A DNA stretch of 64,000 nucleotides, taken from IMG/VR virus record IMGVR_UViG_3300033233_000009, positions 60,598 to 124,597 of that record; one strand, 5' to 3'. Shown one piece after another: positions 7,643-16,444 of this stretch. Numbering within the stretch: the stretch's first letter is position 1; every line of letters starts with the position of its first letter. Under the pieces are notes generated by a model that ran no database searches, had not been told where the DNA came from, and saw only the letters and a program-made list of their open reading frames with translations. The position numbers and the translations under genes are program-made. The DNA is from a virus.

Positions 7643-7923
7643 TGCGCGAGCGAACGATCCTCGCGCCAGGTGCCTACGCGGTGCCGCTGGCGGACTACCC
7701 GAAGTGCAAGCACTGCGGCGCGCTCAAGTACGCGGTCTTCGACGCGTCGCCCGGCGGCTTCAGCGGCGGCTCGGAGCACATCCACGCCCCGCACTGCCCC
7801 GAGCTTCGGTGCGAGCACGGCGTCCTCTGGGCCTACGAGTGCGAGAAGTGCGAGGCCGCGGACGAGGCACGCAGGAAGCAGGAAGCGGAGTTGTCCCGGT
7901 TCCGGGACGAGGAGTACCAATGA
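7642..7923 (+). CDS. Small zinc-ribbon protein, 93 aa
   Basis: ATG at 7642. CKHCG (about residue 22) and CEKCE (about residue 71), with further Cys/His between (HCPELRCEHG), suggest one or two zinc knuckles. The tail is a Lys/Glu-rich helix. The stop overlaps the thyX start. Many phages carry such ribbon proteins near nucleotide-metabolism genes; role unknown. Confidence 0.6.
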   Translation: MRERTILAPGAYAVPLADYPKCKHCGALKYAVFDASPGGFSGGSEHIHAPHCPELRCEHGVLWAYECEKCEAADEARRKQEAELSRFRDEEYQ

Positions 7924-9167
7924 GCTACGACGCGAAGATCCTGGCAGACTCGATCACGGAGCACGGCGAGCGCCTGACCACGTTCGAGGTCACGTTCCCG
8001 CGCATCGTGCTCGCTGAAGTGAATACGCACCGGATGCTGAGCCGGAACAGCGCCTCGTCCCGGGCCACCCCGGTCGCGAAGAAGATCGCGCAGATCGAGG
8101 TCGATCCGTTCATCCCGGCGGCGTTCATCAAGAACCAGAAGGGGATGCAGGGCGCGGAGGCGCTGGACGACGCCATGGCGCTGGAGGCCGAGGCGTGGTG
8201 GCGGCAGGGAGTGACCGGCGCGCTCAGTGTCGCCAGGGCGCTGTCCGGCGCGGGGCTACACAAGGCGCTCGCGAACCGCGTGCTCGAACCCTACGCCTGG
8301 CACACCGCTATCCTGTCGGCGACCGACTGGTCGAACTTCTGGCACCTGCGTGTGAACCCGGACGCGCAGGGGGAGTTCCGCACGGCGGCGGAGATGATGC
8401 TCGCGCTCTACGAGAAGCACGAGCCGACGTTGCTCGGGGACGACGACTGGCATCTGCCGCTGGTATCGGAGGAGGAGCGCGACGCCGCGCTGCCAGGTAC
8501 GCCGGCAGAGGTGCATGCAGCAGATCAGCGCCTCGTGAAGATCAGCGTGGCCCGTTGCGCTCGCGTCTCGTACCTCACGCACGACGGAGTCCGGGACCAG
8601 GCGGAAGACCTGGCTCTCTACGAGAAGCTCGTCACGGGCGGCCACCTGAGCCCGCTGGAGCATGTGGCGCGGCCGATGACGACCTACGAGCGAACACGGT
8701 TCGAGCAGATCCCTCACATGTGGGACGGACGTGTCTGGATCTGGGCAGGCCAGCGGACGACGCACTACCTCGGCAACTACGATGGGTGGGTCCAGCACAG
8801 GAAGCTCGTCCCCGGCGAGGCGGACATCCTCGGGTACCGAGCGCGAGTCGAGAAGGACTGCGAGCAGATGGGGGCCATGTGCGCCGCGTACGAGGAGAAG
8901 TTCAAGATGCAGCGCGAGATCGTCTGCGCTGCGCAGGACTGGCGGAAAGAGGACATGGATCGGGAGGCAGAGGCGCACGAGGAGACGGGACGCGGCCTGC
9001 TCGACACGCTCGCCGACGCCGTGGACGCTCTGAACGAGTGGGTGAAGGAGCGCGCCGCGGAGCGCGCGGGGTCGTTCACCTGTCCGACCTGTGGCCCCCA
9101 CGTCAAGGCGGACGAGGACGGATGCTGCGCGACGTGCGGCGCGGATTGCAAGATGGAGGGCGCGTGA
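7920..9167 (+). CDS. thyX: Flavin-dependent thymidylate synthase ThyX with C-terminal zinc ribbon
   Basis: Makes dTMP from dUMP using methylene-tetrahydrofolate and FAD, supplying thymidine for phage replication. The N-terminal part has HRMLSRNSASSRA (residues 37-49), a variant of the ThyX signature RHR-x7-S. SPLEH (244-248) and GNYDGWVQHRK (285-295) are the usual C-terminal FAD/dUMP-binding segments. At 415 aa it is longer than typical bacterial ThyX (about 220-260), like other phage forms with an inserted helical region. The last 30 residues add a zinc ribbon (CPTC from residue 388, then a CxxC near the end), unusual for ThyX. A second, partial ThyX copy lies before cas12. Confidence 0.88.
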   Translation: MSYDAKILADSITEHGERLTTFEVTFPRIVLAEVNTHRMLSRNSASSRATPVAKKIAQIEVDPFIPAAFIKNQKGMQGAEALDDAMALEAEAWWRQGVTGALSVARALSGAGLHKALANRVLEPYAWHTAILSATDWSNFWHLRVNPDAQGEFRTAAEMMLALYEKHEPTLLGDDDWHLPLVSEEERDAALPGTPAEVHAADQRLVKISVARCARVSYLTHDGVRDQAEDLALYEKLVTGGHLSPLEHVARPMTTYERTRFEQIPHMWDGRVWIWAGQRTTHYLGNYDGWVQHRKLVPGEADILGYRARVEKDCEQMGAMCAAYEEKFKMQREIVCAAQDWRKEDMDREAEAHEETGRGLLDTLADAVDALNEWVKERAAERAGSFTCPTCGPHVKADEDGCCATCGADCKMEGA

Positions 9168-9364
9168 ACGAAGGCCCGAAAGTCCGTGTCGAGGCGTCCT
9201 GCTCGGACTGCGTCCACTGTCGGAACGACAGGTACGTGTGCCAGGGCGACTCCGGCTTCGACGTCTCGTGCGGACATCCCGACGTGAAGGGTGACCGGCG
9301 CATCGGGGACACGACGTGGAAGACGCCTGCGTGGTGTCCGTTCCTGGGAGGACAGCAACCGTGA
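9164..9364 (+). CDS. Small Cys-rich zinc-binding protein, 66 aa
   Basis: GTG at 9164 overlaps the thyX stop. CSDCVHCRND, CQGDSG, VSCGHPD and AWCPF give at least six Cys and one His in 66 residues. The pattern CxxCxxC...C...CxH resembles short zinc ribbons common in phages. Function unknown. Confidence 0.6.
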   Translation: MNEGPKVRVEASCSDCVHCRNDRYVCQGDSGFDVSCGHPDVKGDRRIGDTTWKTPAWCPFLGGQQP

Positions 9365-9690
9365 CCGACGAGGAGTGGGCTGCCTCAATCGTGAACGTGG
9401 ATCTGCTGGAGGCCTACGCGGAGTCGGCAGCGGCGCTGGGCACTACGGACCTAGTCATGTGTCTCAACGTCGCGGAAGACGGCCTCGTGGCTTTCCGGCG
9501 CGAAAAGCTCCAGGCCGACTGGCGCAAACTGTTCCCGGATCCGAGCACCTTCTCGAAGCAGCTGTCGGAGCCCGCGACCGATCACACCGCTCTGCAGATG
9601 GCCTTCTGGTTCGTCGTGCAAGCGCCTGGTGGCGTCGTGTGCATCGCGGTGGGTTGCCAGCGTGCGCCACGAAAAGCAGCGACGGCCTGA
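9361..9690 (+). CDS. Unknown 109-aa protein
   Basis: GTG at 9361 overlaps the previous stop. The sequence is mixed alpha/beta with no membrane segment and no clear motif; the end (VCIAVGCQRAPRK) holds two Cys. Part of the thyX operon by overlap. No family recognised. Confidence 0.55.
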   Translation: MTDEEWAASIVNVDLLEAYAESAAALGTTDLVMCLNVAEDGLVAFRREKLQADWRKLFPDPSTFSKQLSEPATDHTALQMAFWFVVQAPGGVVCIAVGCQRAPRKAATA

Positions 9691-9716
9691 GTACGGGAAC
9701 CACCGAAGGAGAGAGC

Positions 9717-10922
9717 ATGGAGCACGAGCAGACGACGAACGATGACCTGAACGACCACGCGGTCGAGCGGGCGATGCGCGAGGACGCGGAGGCCAACGAC
9801 CCGGTCAACCACCCGAAGCACTACCGGAGCCACCCGAGTGGCGTGGAGTGCATCACCGTCGTCGAGCACTTCAACTTCAACCGCGGGAACGCCATGAAGT
9901 ACATCTGGCGCGCCGGGGAGAAGGGCGACGTGATCGAGGATCTGAGGAAGGCCGCGTGGTACGTACAGCGCGAGATCGAGCGGCTGACGCGACCAGCGGT
10001 ACCCGTCCCTGACGTGCATGTCGCGGCGTCACCGGAGACGATCGACGAGGTGCTGGCCCCGGCCGGCCCGATCACCTGCCTCGTCTGCAACTTGACGTTC
10101 GGCACCGCGGAAACATTCCAGGCGCACCGCGAGATGGTCCACGGCGAGGAGGAGATCCCGCCGGCCCTGGACTGCCCCATCTGCCGCGCCCTCGCGCGGA
10201 TGCCAGGGACTGACTGGATCTGCGCGCACCACAAGAAGACTCCCGCCATCGACTCCACGTGCGATGGCGTTCTAGCCGGTGCCGGCCACGGTGGAGAAGA
10301 CCGGCGCTCTGACGCGGCGCTGTTCGCCGGTGGCGAGGAGGATGACGGGTGGGACCCGATGGACCTGGAGCGCGCGCTGGATCGAGCGCGGCTGGTGGAA
10401 GTCGGCTCGCGCCGATTCATCAACAGCGTGCGCGGGCTGCGATCTGTGATCGTGGCGCTGCTGCGAGCGTACACGACGGTGCAGGCACTGGAGCACCAGG
10501 AGGCTGCGAAGGCGGCCGAGCGGCTGACCGTGCAGCTAACGGCACGGACAGCGAAGCTCGAACACGTGGAGACCGAGATGACCGCCGCCTACGCGGCTGC
10601 CGGCATCAGCGACATGGAGAACCTGGCGAGGCACATCACCCGGCTGCGCACCATGGCAGCGAGCGCGGAGGACTACCGCGACCGGGCAACCGTCGCGCAG
10701 GCGGAACGACAGACCGCCGAGGCCCGTCGTGGTTCCCTGCTGGCGCTCGTCGAGCGCGTCGGCGCACTACTCGCGTACCTGGACGGCCGCTGCCGCTCGG
10801 ACGGCTCCGAGAACGAGACGGAACGCGCCGCGCTCAACGCCTACGGCTACGTGCGCGCACGGTTGCAGTCCGCCATGGCCGCGCTGCCGCAGGATCTGCG
10901 GGAAGAAGCGTGCGGCGCGTGA
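9717..10922 (+). CDS. DUF3310 protein with C2H2 finger and coiled coil, 401 aa
   Basis: ATG at 9717 with AGGAGAGAG-type RBS. Residues about 28-90 are a DUF3310 domain (NHPKHYRSHPSGVECI, then FNRGNAMKYIWRAGEKG and DLRKAAWYVQREIERL), a domain widespread in phages and placed near nucleotide metabolism genes. A C2H2 finger follows (C121, C124, H137, H142), then CPIC. The last 160 residues are a long charged coiled coil. The combination of DUF3310, zinc finger and coiled coil is unusual, since DUF3310 is normally a short stand-alone protein. A solo CRISPR repeat begins three bases after its stop. Confidence 0.85.
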   Translation: MEHEQTTNDDLNDHAVERAMREDAEANDPVNHPKHYRSHPSGVECITVVEHFNFNRGNAMKYIWRAGEKGDVIEDLRKAAWYVQREIERLTRPAVPVPDVHVAASPETIDEVLAPAGPITCLVCNLTFGTAETFQAHREMVHGEEEIPPALDCPICRALARMPGTDWICAHHKKTPAIDSTCDGVLAGAGHGGEDRRSDAALFAGGEEDDGWDPMDLERALDRARLVEVGSRRFINSVRGLRSVIVALLRAYTTVQALEHQEAAKAAERLTVQLTARTAKLEHVETEMTAAYAAAGISDMENLARHITRLRTMAASAEDYRDRATVAQAERQTAEARRGSLLALVERVGALLAYLDGRCRSDGSENETERAALNAYGYVRARLQSAMAALPQDLREEACGA

Positions 10923-10924
10923 AG

Positions 10925-10960
10925 CAACCCAAGGCAGCGCGGGGCCTACGACGCCGCGAC
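10925..10960 (+). repeat. Solo CRISPR repeat outside the array
   Basis: Matches the 36-bp repeat at 31 of 36 positions. Mismatches are the first four bases and one T-to-A change in the middle (CCTACGACGCC instead of CCTTCGACGCC). The 3' GCCGCGAC end and hairpin are kept. The same T-to-A change occurs in two minus-strand repeats at 45.6 kb. It sits in the 93-bp gap after the DUF3310 gene, on the transcribed strand. Confidence 0.85.
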
Positions 10961-10978
10961 AAGGTCCAATCCACCCAG

Positions 10979-11007
10979 TTGACAGCAGCGGCAGCACGCT
11001 GTACGCC
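10979..11007 (+). promoter_or_regulatory. Promoter, leaderless type, inside the spacer position of the solo repeat
   Basis: TTGACA (10979-10984), 17-bp spacer with CAGCGGCAGC, and TACGCC (11002-11007); the ATG at 11016 is 14 bp from the start of the -10. The -35 starts 19 bp after the solo CRISPR repeat, where a spacer would lie. Confidence 0.6.
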
Positions 11008-11015
11008 TACAGAAG

Positions 11016-11393
11016 ATGACCGACGACGACGCCAAGAGCCCCAAGGCCCCCGCTCCGCTGAACCGCCAGCAGCGCCGCGCCCTGAAGCGCGGCCGGATGA
11101 AGCTGATCGAGGGCGGCAAACCGGCGGACGCCCCGTCGGTGGACATGAGCCAGCCGGCCGGGCGCTTCGCCTACCACCTGCACGAGTTCATCGTGCGGTA
11201 CTTCGCGGCAAACCCGGATCTGGAGCGCACGGCGGCGTGCGCGGCCGCGTTGCAGATCGCGGCGAAGTTCGCTGTCGAGCTGGGCGGGGACACCGATCAG
11301 TTCGCCATGGCGGCGTCGCACTTCTTCGACGGCGAGGCCGCGGCGCGCCGGAAGCCGGGCGGCGGTACGCCTGGGCCGGGCAGGGCAGGATGA
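11016..11393 (+). CDS. Unknown 125-aa protein with basic N-terminus
   Basis: ATG at 11016 directly after its promoter. The N-terminus is Pro/Lys-rich (RQQRRALKRGRMK), the middle is helical (RFAYHLHEFIVRYFAANPDLE), and the C-terminus is a Gly/Arg/Pro tail. It resembles helical phage proteins that follow small adaptor genes, but no family is certain. Confidence 0.6.
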   Translation: MTDDDAKSPKAPAPLNRQQRRALKRGRMKLIEGGKPADAPSVDMSQPAGRFAYHLHEFIVRYFAANPDLERTAACAAALQIAAKFAVELGGDTDQFAMAASHFFDGEAAARRKPGGGTPGPGRAG

Positions 11394-11400
11394 GCGCGCC

Positions 11401-12717
11401 ATGAGCGAACCGCGACCGGAACAGCCGACCATCCCAGCCGAGGACTACTTCGGCCCGGGGGACGCCGCGACGTACGACTACGGTGTCCTGTACCAGGCGG
11501 AGTGGGAGACGCCGTGGGACGCGACGGCCATCGCTGCGCGCCTGCACGCGCGGGCGCTGGCGGCGCAGGGGGTCCCGGTGCTGCTCAAGTCGTTCTCGGG
11601 CATCATCGTGAACGACGCGGGGATCCCCGAGCCCGTGTTCGCGCCGGGGGGCCTGCCGGACGTGGTGAAGGCCGAGGTCGGCACGCTGCCCGACACGTCG
11701 ATCCGTACGCTGGCCGTCTTGCTCCGGCACATGGTGGTGCACGGCCAGGGCACGCTGGAAAACCATCTGATGCCGCGCCAGGTGGTGGCCTCCGACCCGG
11801 AGCTGCTGCTGGCCCTGCGGCGCGCGGTGTACGACTCGACGATCACCTACACGGTCTGGGAACGGGACCGCGTGGCACCCGGCATTGCGGCGCAGCTTGC
11901 CCGGTGCGGGCAGGCGTGGGTCCCCTGCCACCAGAACGCGGCGATGCTGATCCGGTCGGGCGTGCCGGCGGAGAAGGTCCACGTCGTGCCGCACCCGTAC
12001 GAGCCGAGCGACCCGATCTGTCGGCTGGTCGAGCGGCGGCCGTTCGCGGAGCGCCGCTTCTACACCATCGGGCGCTGGGAGCCGCGCAAGGGCCTGCATG
12101 AGCTGGTCGGCGCGTTCCTGGAAGCGTTCCGGCCGGGCGACGACGTCCGGCTCACGATCAAGACCAGTCCGGGCACGTGGAGGGGGTACCCGACGCCCGA
12201 GGAGAGCCTCGCCGAGTGGCTCAAGCGGTACGACTACTGGCGGAACCCGGAGACGATGGCGGCGCACCTCACGGTGGACACGCGGCGGTACCCGCGGAGC
12301 AAGATCCTGAAACTGCACTTCGACCACAACCTGTACGTCTCCGCGTCGCATGGAGAAGCGTGGGCCCTGGGGGCATTCGAGGCGAAGCTCGCGGGCAATC
12401 GCGTGGTGCACGTGCCGTATGGCGGCACGGCGGACTTCTGCGAGCCGGAGGACGTGCCGGTGGCCTACGGTATGGAGAAGGTGCACCCGAGCTACGGCTG
12501 GGAGCCCGACGCCGAGTGGGCGAGCGTCACGAGTGAGGCGCTCGTGCGCGCGCTGCGCAAGGCGACGCCGCCTGTCGCGTTCGCGCGGCCGGCGCACTAC
12601 GAGCGCGTGTTCGGCTTTCCGGCCGTCGGGCGGCAGATGGCCGACTTGATCCTCAAGCGGCTTGACGGAGTGGACCCAAAGGCGGCCGCGTGGCTGCGGG
12701 AGCGGGTGAAGACATGA
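11401..12717 (+). CDS. GT4-family glycosyltransferase, 438 aa
   Basis: Transfers a sugar from a nucleotide-sugar to an unknown acceptor. The fold is GT-B: an N-terminal acceptor domain, then VPHPYEPSD, GRWEPRKGLHEL (start of the second Rossmann domain) and the retaining-GT EX7E motif at E319 to E327 (EAWALGAFE). Phage GT4 enzymes modify host surface sugars or phage proteins or DNA. A second GT4 follows at 13827 and an FkbM-type methyltransferase at 18229, so these may act on the same glycan. Start ATG 11401 lies 8 bp after the previous stop. Confidence 0.85.
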   Translation: MSEPRPEQPTIPAEDYFGPGDAATYDYGVLYQAEWETPWDATAIAARLHARALAAQGVPVLLKSFSGIIVNDAGIPEPVFAPGGLPDVVKAEVGTLPDTSIRTLAVLLRHMVVHGQGTLENHLMPRQVVASDPELLLALRRAVYDSTITYTVWERDRVAPGIAAQLARCGQAWVPCHQNAAMLIRSGVPAEKVHVVPHPYEPSDPICRLVERRPFAERRFYTIGRWEPRKGLHELVGAFLEAFRPGDDVRLTIKTSPGTWRGYPTPEESLAEWLKRYDYWRNPETMAAHLTVDTRRYPRSKILKLHFDHNLYVSASHGEAWALGAFEAKLAGNRVVHVPYGGTADFCEPEDVPVAYGMEKVHPSYGWEPDAEWASVTSEALVRALRKATPPVAFARPAHYERVFGFPAVGRQMADLILKRLDGVDPKAAAWLRERVKT

Positions 12718-12977
12718 AGATCGCGAGCGAGCAGGACGAGTCAAAGAAGGATGCACTGCTCCTGGCGGTGCACGCCGTGAGCACGCAGGCATACGGGGAC
12801 CTCGTGCTGCGGCTGGGCCTGGAGCCCGAGGATGCTGTTGGCCTGATCGGGATGGCGATGTTCGAGGAAGCGGCGGCGATGACGCAATCCCATCGGCTGT
12901 CGCGGGAAGAGTTCCTGACGGCAGCGGGTCTGTGCTGGGACGCAGTGGCCGCGGTGCGCGAGAAGGGGGCAGCGTGA
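12714..12977 (+). CDS. Unknown helical protein, 87 aa
   Basis: ATG at 12714 overlaps the glycosyltransferase stop (ATGA). The protein appears all-helical with no Cys or membrane segment, rich in Ala, Glu and Met (GLIGMAMFEEAAAMTQ). Probably expressed with the glycosyltransferase. No family recognised. Confidence 0.6.
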   Translation: MKIASEQDESKKDALLLAVHAVSTQAYGDLVLRLGLEPEDAVGLIGMAMFEEAAAMTQSHRLSREEFLTAAGLCWDAVAAVREKGAA

Positions 12978-13555
12978 GCACCGGACGACCCAGCGACGAT
13001 GCCTCCACCGAGGAGTGGCAGCTCTATGTACTTCACCGGGTGGCGCCGCTCATCGCGGAGCGCGATGTAGAGTTTCAGGGGGCGCTGCCGCTGTTTACGG
13101 CGCTGGCCGCACAGATGGACGTCGAGACCGCGCGGTTCGCGCCCGTCGTGAGGGAGATGCTGGCTCTCGCGCAGGCTGCGGCAGTGAGTGTCGAGGGCCT
13201 GCTCGACACCCTGAAGGCGGCGTTCGCTCCCGACCCGATGCCCTGGCCACTGTGGCTCGGGCGTCCGCGTCAGGCGGAGGGCGGCGACGGCAGCGAGGCG
13301 TACTTTGCGCCGCCCGCGTGGGAGGCTCACTGCGAGCGGGTCTACCTGCGAGAGTGGGAGCGACGCCGTCTGGAGGCGCAGGGCCTGGACTTCGCGACGA
13401 TCGAGCGGGCGAAGAATCGCGGGACGGCTGACGAGCGCGCGATCATGGCGCAGGCGGGGCTCGGGAGCCTCGGCGGTGGCGTGGTCGTGGTGGTGGAGCG
13501 AGCGCCGCAGGGCGAGGGGGCTACGGACGATCCGGCGGAGCGGACGGGGCCATGA
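12974..13555 (+). CDS. Unknown 193-aa protein
   Basis: GTG at 12974 overlaps the previous stop. Helical N-terminal 90 residues, then a Trp/Pro-rich segment (PMPWPLWLGRPRQ), an Arg/Glu helix, and a short hydrophobic stretch GGGVVVVVE near the end. No recognisable domain; belongs to the same overlapping chain. Confidence 0.55.
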   Translation: MSTGRPSDDASTEEWQLYVLHRVAPLIAERDVEFQGALPLFTALAAQMDVETARFAPVVREMLALAQAAAVSVEGLLDTLKAAFAPDPMPWPLWLGRPRQAEGGDGSEAYFAPPAWEAHCERVYLREWERRRLEAQGLDFATIERAKNRGTADERAIMAQAGLGSLGGGVVVVVERAPQGEGATDDPAERTGP

Positions 13556-13830
13556 CGAGGCTGACCCGAGAGGAAGCGATCCAGAAGATGCGCGAGGGGC
13601 AGACCGTGCGCCACGTGACCTGGGCACACGGTGCCGTCATCTTCATGGAGGACGCTGCCGGTCGAGATCCGTGGCTGGTGCGGCGTGAGCGGCTCTCCGA
13701 CGCTTTGAAAAGCACGCCCAACGGGGGCAACGGGCTCAACTGGGAGGTGGTGCTCAAGCCCTGTGAGCCGGAGGAGGAGCCCCGGTGTGGCGCCATCCCG
13801 GCAGCGGTGGCGACGAAGGCGGGGTCGTGA
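13552..13830 (+). CDS. Small protein, possibly DUF2829-like, 92 aa
   Basis: ATG at 13552 overlaps the previous stop. LTREEAIQKMREGQTVRHVTW followed by a predicted strand and a later LNWEVV is the layout of small beta-rich phage proteins such as DUF2829. The match is loose, so this is a suggestion only. Confidence 0.45.
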   Translation: MTRLTREEAIQKMREGQTVRHVTWAHGAVIFMEDAAGRDPWLVRRERLSDALKSTPNGGNGLNWEVVLKPCEPEEEPRCGAIPAAVATKAGS

Positions 13831-14948
13831 CGCCCACGGTCCGCCTCTACGGCCGCGTGCTCGGCTACGGATCGCACGCGCAGGTCACGGATGGATTTGC
13901 CGGCGTGCTGCGCGACGCGGACCTGCTCGCCGGCATCGTCGCGTTCGATCGCGACCTGCCGCCCGACTCGCCCCAGCCCGGCGGCGCGCTCGCGCCGCAT
14001 GCCGTATTCACCGGGCCACTCGGCCACCTGCGCGCCATGCGGAGCGGTGCGCGCCACCGGGCACGGTACGCGATGCTGGCACCGAACAGCTCGGCGGTGC
14101 CCCCGCTCCTGCTCCGGGCGCTGGAGAGCGAGTGCACGGAAATCCTCGTGCCGTCGGAGTGGGCGCAGGAAGTCGTCGAGGAGCTGACAAGCATTCCGGT
14201 GCGCGTCGTGCCGCACGGCATTGCCCCGGGGTTCGTTCGGAGCCCGTCCCTGCGCGAGGTGGCCGCGGAGGCGTATCGACGTGGCGCCTTCAACGTGCTG
14301 CACCTGTCGTCGAGTGACCGGGAGCGCAAGGGCACGCACGCCTTGCTGGAGGCGTGGGGGATGCTGATGGCGAAGGGGGAGCTGCCCGCGGAAGCGAAGC
14401 TCCGCCTGGTGCTCGACGTGGAGGCGCTCTCGAAGACCGTGGCGTGGATGGCGGAGCGTGCGGGGCCAGGTATGCGCCTCGATTCCGTCACGGTGACGGC
14501 ACGGCTGGAGGCGCGTCCGACAGCGCTCGCGCAGGTCTACGGCGTGCAGCACGTCGTGTGCCAGCCCTCACGTGGGGAGGGCTTCGGCTGCTGCCCCCTC
14601 GAAGGGCTCGCGTGCGGGGTGCCGATCGTGGCCACGGCCTGCACGGGGCATTCGCAGTGGTTCCGCCCTCTCAGTCTTCAGCCCAGCCTCCCGGGCGCCG
14701 TGCGGGTCGAGCATGGCCCGGACGCGCGAATCGACGACCTGCCGGGGGCCATGGCGCCGACGGTCGAGCCCGACGCCGTTGCGGTGGCGCTGCGGCGCGC
14801 GTACGCGGAGTGGGAGGCGCTCGACGCCGCGGCTGCATCCGGGGCCGCGGCCCTGCGCGAGACCTGGGCGTGGGGCAGACAGATCGCGCCCTTCGTGGAG
14901 TATCTGCGTCAATCGGACGCCAACCAGCAGGAGACGACGACCCCATGA
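13827..14948 (+). CDS. Second GT4-family glycosyltransferase, 373 aa
   Basis: GTG at 13827 overlaps the previous stop. GT-B fold: VVPHGIAPGF ends the N-terminal domain, LHLSSSDRERKGTHAL starts the nucleotide-sugar domain, and PSRGEGFGCCPLEGLACG carries EX7E at E251 and E259. It differs enough from the enzyme at 11401 to suggest another substrate. Located in one operon with the first glycosyltransferase. Confidence 0.85.
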   Translation: MTPTVRLYGRVLGYGSHAQVTDGFAGVLRDADLLAGIVAFDRDLPPDSPQPGGALAPHAVFTGPLGHLRAMRSGARHRARYAMLAPNSSAVPPLLLRALESECTEILVPSEWAQEVVEELTSIPVRVVPHGIAPGFVRSPSLREVAAEAYRRGAFNVLHLSSSDRERKGTHALLEAWGMLMAKGELPAEAKLRLVLDVEALSKTVAWMAERAGPGMRLDSVTVTARLEARPTALAQVYGVQHVVCQPSRGEGFGCCPLEGLACGVPIVATACTGHSQWFRPLSLQPSLPGAVRVEHGPDARIDDLPGAMAPTVEPDAVAVALRRAYAEWEALDAAAASGAAALRETWAWGRQIAPFVEYLRQSDANQQETTTP

Positions 14949-15409
14949 ATGACCCTACCGATCCGCCCGCCACCTCGACCGAGCCCGGCATCACTCCCAC
15001 CTCGCAGCCGGCCAGCAAGCCCACCGACGACCGGCTCGCGCCGTTCCGTGCGCTGTTCGGGATGCCGGTCGCCGTGCAGTTCGCGCAGCAGGTGCCCTAC
15101 GTGCAGATCGCTCCGCTGATGGACAAGAACGGGGAGCCGCAGACGGTGCGGGTTCCGGGCTCCGACCGCGTGATCGGGCTGCCGGGCATCGTGGAGCCCA
15201 TGCAGCCCACCGCCGTCGCCGTCGGCGTGCTCCGGGCGTCGGAGTGCGGCACGTGGCTCGTCATCGAGGAGCGGCTCGGCATCCCGCGCACGGCGGAGTC
15301 GCTCGGCGGGCAGGCGCTGATGGACGTGTACGTGCGACCGGAAATGGTCACGCACGTCAGCTTCGTCCGCGCGGTCGAGTTGCGGCCGCGGCGCGACGGG
15401 GGCGGATGA
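14945..15409 (+). CDS. Unknown beta-rich protein, 154 aa
   Basis: ATG at 14945 overlaps the glycosyltransferase stop. Residues 1-35 are a Pro/Thr/Ser-rich disordered head; the rest alternates short strands (VAVQFAQQVPYVQIAPL, TWLVIEERLG). No catalytic motif seen. Could be a structural or host-surface protein; unknown. Confidence 0.55.
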   Translation: MNDPTDPPATSTEPGITPTSQPASKPTDDRLAPFRALFGMPVAVQFAQQVPYVQIAPLMDKNGEPQTVRVPGSDRVIGLPGIVEPMQPTAVAVGVLRASECGTWLVIEERLGIPRTAESLGGQALMDVYVRPEMVTHVSFVRAVELRPRRDGGG

Positions 15410-15768
15410 CCTCGCCGCAGGCGCGCCTTCGCGCCATCGAGAAACAGATCCGATCCTGCGAAGCCGCGCTCAACCGCGCCCAGGAGGCGAAGTACCGGTT
15501 CTACCGGTCGTACTGCAAGCAGCACCCGCTGACGGCGAAGCAGTACGATTGGCTCGTCGCGCGGGTAGCGGCGGGCGGAGCACTCTGCTGCGACGAGGGC
15601 CGTAAGTTCCTGCTGAGCACGGTGCCGCCCATCTGGGCAGCGCTCATCAACCACTGGGCGTACGAGGCGCTGAGTTGCAAGGGCAACTCGAAGAACCACG
15701 GGGAGGACGTAGCGAAGGTCCGGCTCCAGCTTCGGCGGGATGTGCCGCCGCCGGGCTACCACGCCTGA
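15406..15768 (+). CDS. Unknown 120-aa helical protein with four Cys
   Basis: ATG at 15406 overlaps the previous stop. N-terminal helix RLRAIEKQIRSCEAALNRA, then YCKQH, LCCDEGRKF and LSCKGNSK. The Cys are spread rather than in a tight CxxC pair. No family recognised. Confidence 0.55.
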   Translation: MTSPQARLRAIEKQIRSCEAALNRAQEAKYRFYRSYCKQHPLTAKQYDWLVARVAAGGALCCDEGRKFLLSTVPPIWAALINHWAYEALSCKGNSKNHGEDVAKVRLQLRRDVPPPGYHA

Positions 15769-15778
15769 GCGTGCCGTC

Positions 15779-16444
15779 ATGCCGGAGCCCCCGCCGAAGG
15801 AGGAGGACCACGCCCGCTTCCGGCGCTGGCTGATCGAGAAGGTCAAGCGGTCGCGCTGGGTGACCTACCCGACGGACAGTCTGGAGGCGGTCGCGCGTCG
15901 TGTCGGTGTGCAGCCCGACGTGCTCGTGCAGGCGCAGGCCGAGCTGTCGGCGGAACGGCGCAGCGCGGGCCAGCGAGCGGTCGTGCTGGGCACCGGGAAG
16001 ACCGTGCACGGTCGGCGCAAGCAGATCGACCTCGACCTGCCGAAGGCGCTGAACGACGACTGGCTCGCGTACTGCCGCGCGCGCGACCTGTCCAGCTCGG
16101 TGGTGCTGCGGAGCATCATCCACACGCTGCTGTCGGGGCCGGAGAATCCCGGCTGGACCGGCCGCTCGTGGTGGTACCGCGGCAAGACGCACCGGCTGAG
16201 CAACTTCAAGGAGGTCGCGGCGAAGGGGTGGTGGCCGTACAACGCCAAGACCGACGTGACACCGGGGGCCTTCCGGGCGCTGGTGCTGCGGGCCCAGCGG
16301 CTCCGTTGCACGTACACGGGCCTGGTCCGGGGGGCCATCATCGATCTGCTGGAGGGGCGCACGAAGCGGCTGAACGTGGTCACCGTGGCCTCGGAGATGT
16401 GGGAGGACGAGAACCGCTACTGGACGGGGAAAGAGCCCCCTTGA
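15779..16444 (+). CDS. Possible DNA-binding protein, 221 aa
   Basis: ATG at 15779. The N-terminal half contains SLEAVARRVGVQPDVLVQAQ, a helix-turn-helix-like pair, and KQIDLDLPKALNDDWLAYCRAR, which reads like the strand-helix start of a ribbon-helix-helix domain. The second half is Trp/Arg-rich and basic. A DNA-binding role is plausible from charge and motifs but the family is not known. Confidence 0.55.
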   Translation: MPEPPPKEEDHARFRRWLIEKVKRSRWVTYPTDSLEAVARRVGVQPDVLVQAQAELSAERRSAGQRAVVLGTGKTVHGRRKQIDLDLPKALNDDWLAYCRARDLSSSVVLRSIIHTLLSGPENPGWTGRSWWYRGKTHRLSNFKEVAAKGWWPYNAKTDVTPGAFRALVLRAQRLRCTYTGLVRGAIIDLLEGRTKRLNVVTVASEMWEDENRYWTGKEPP

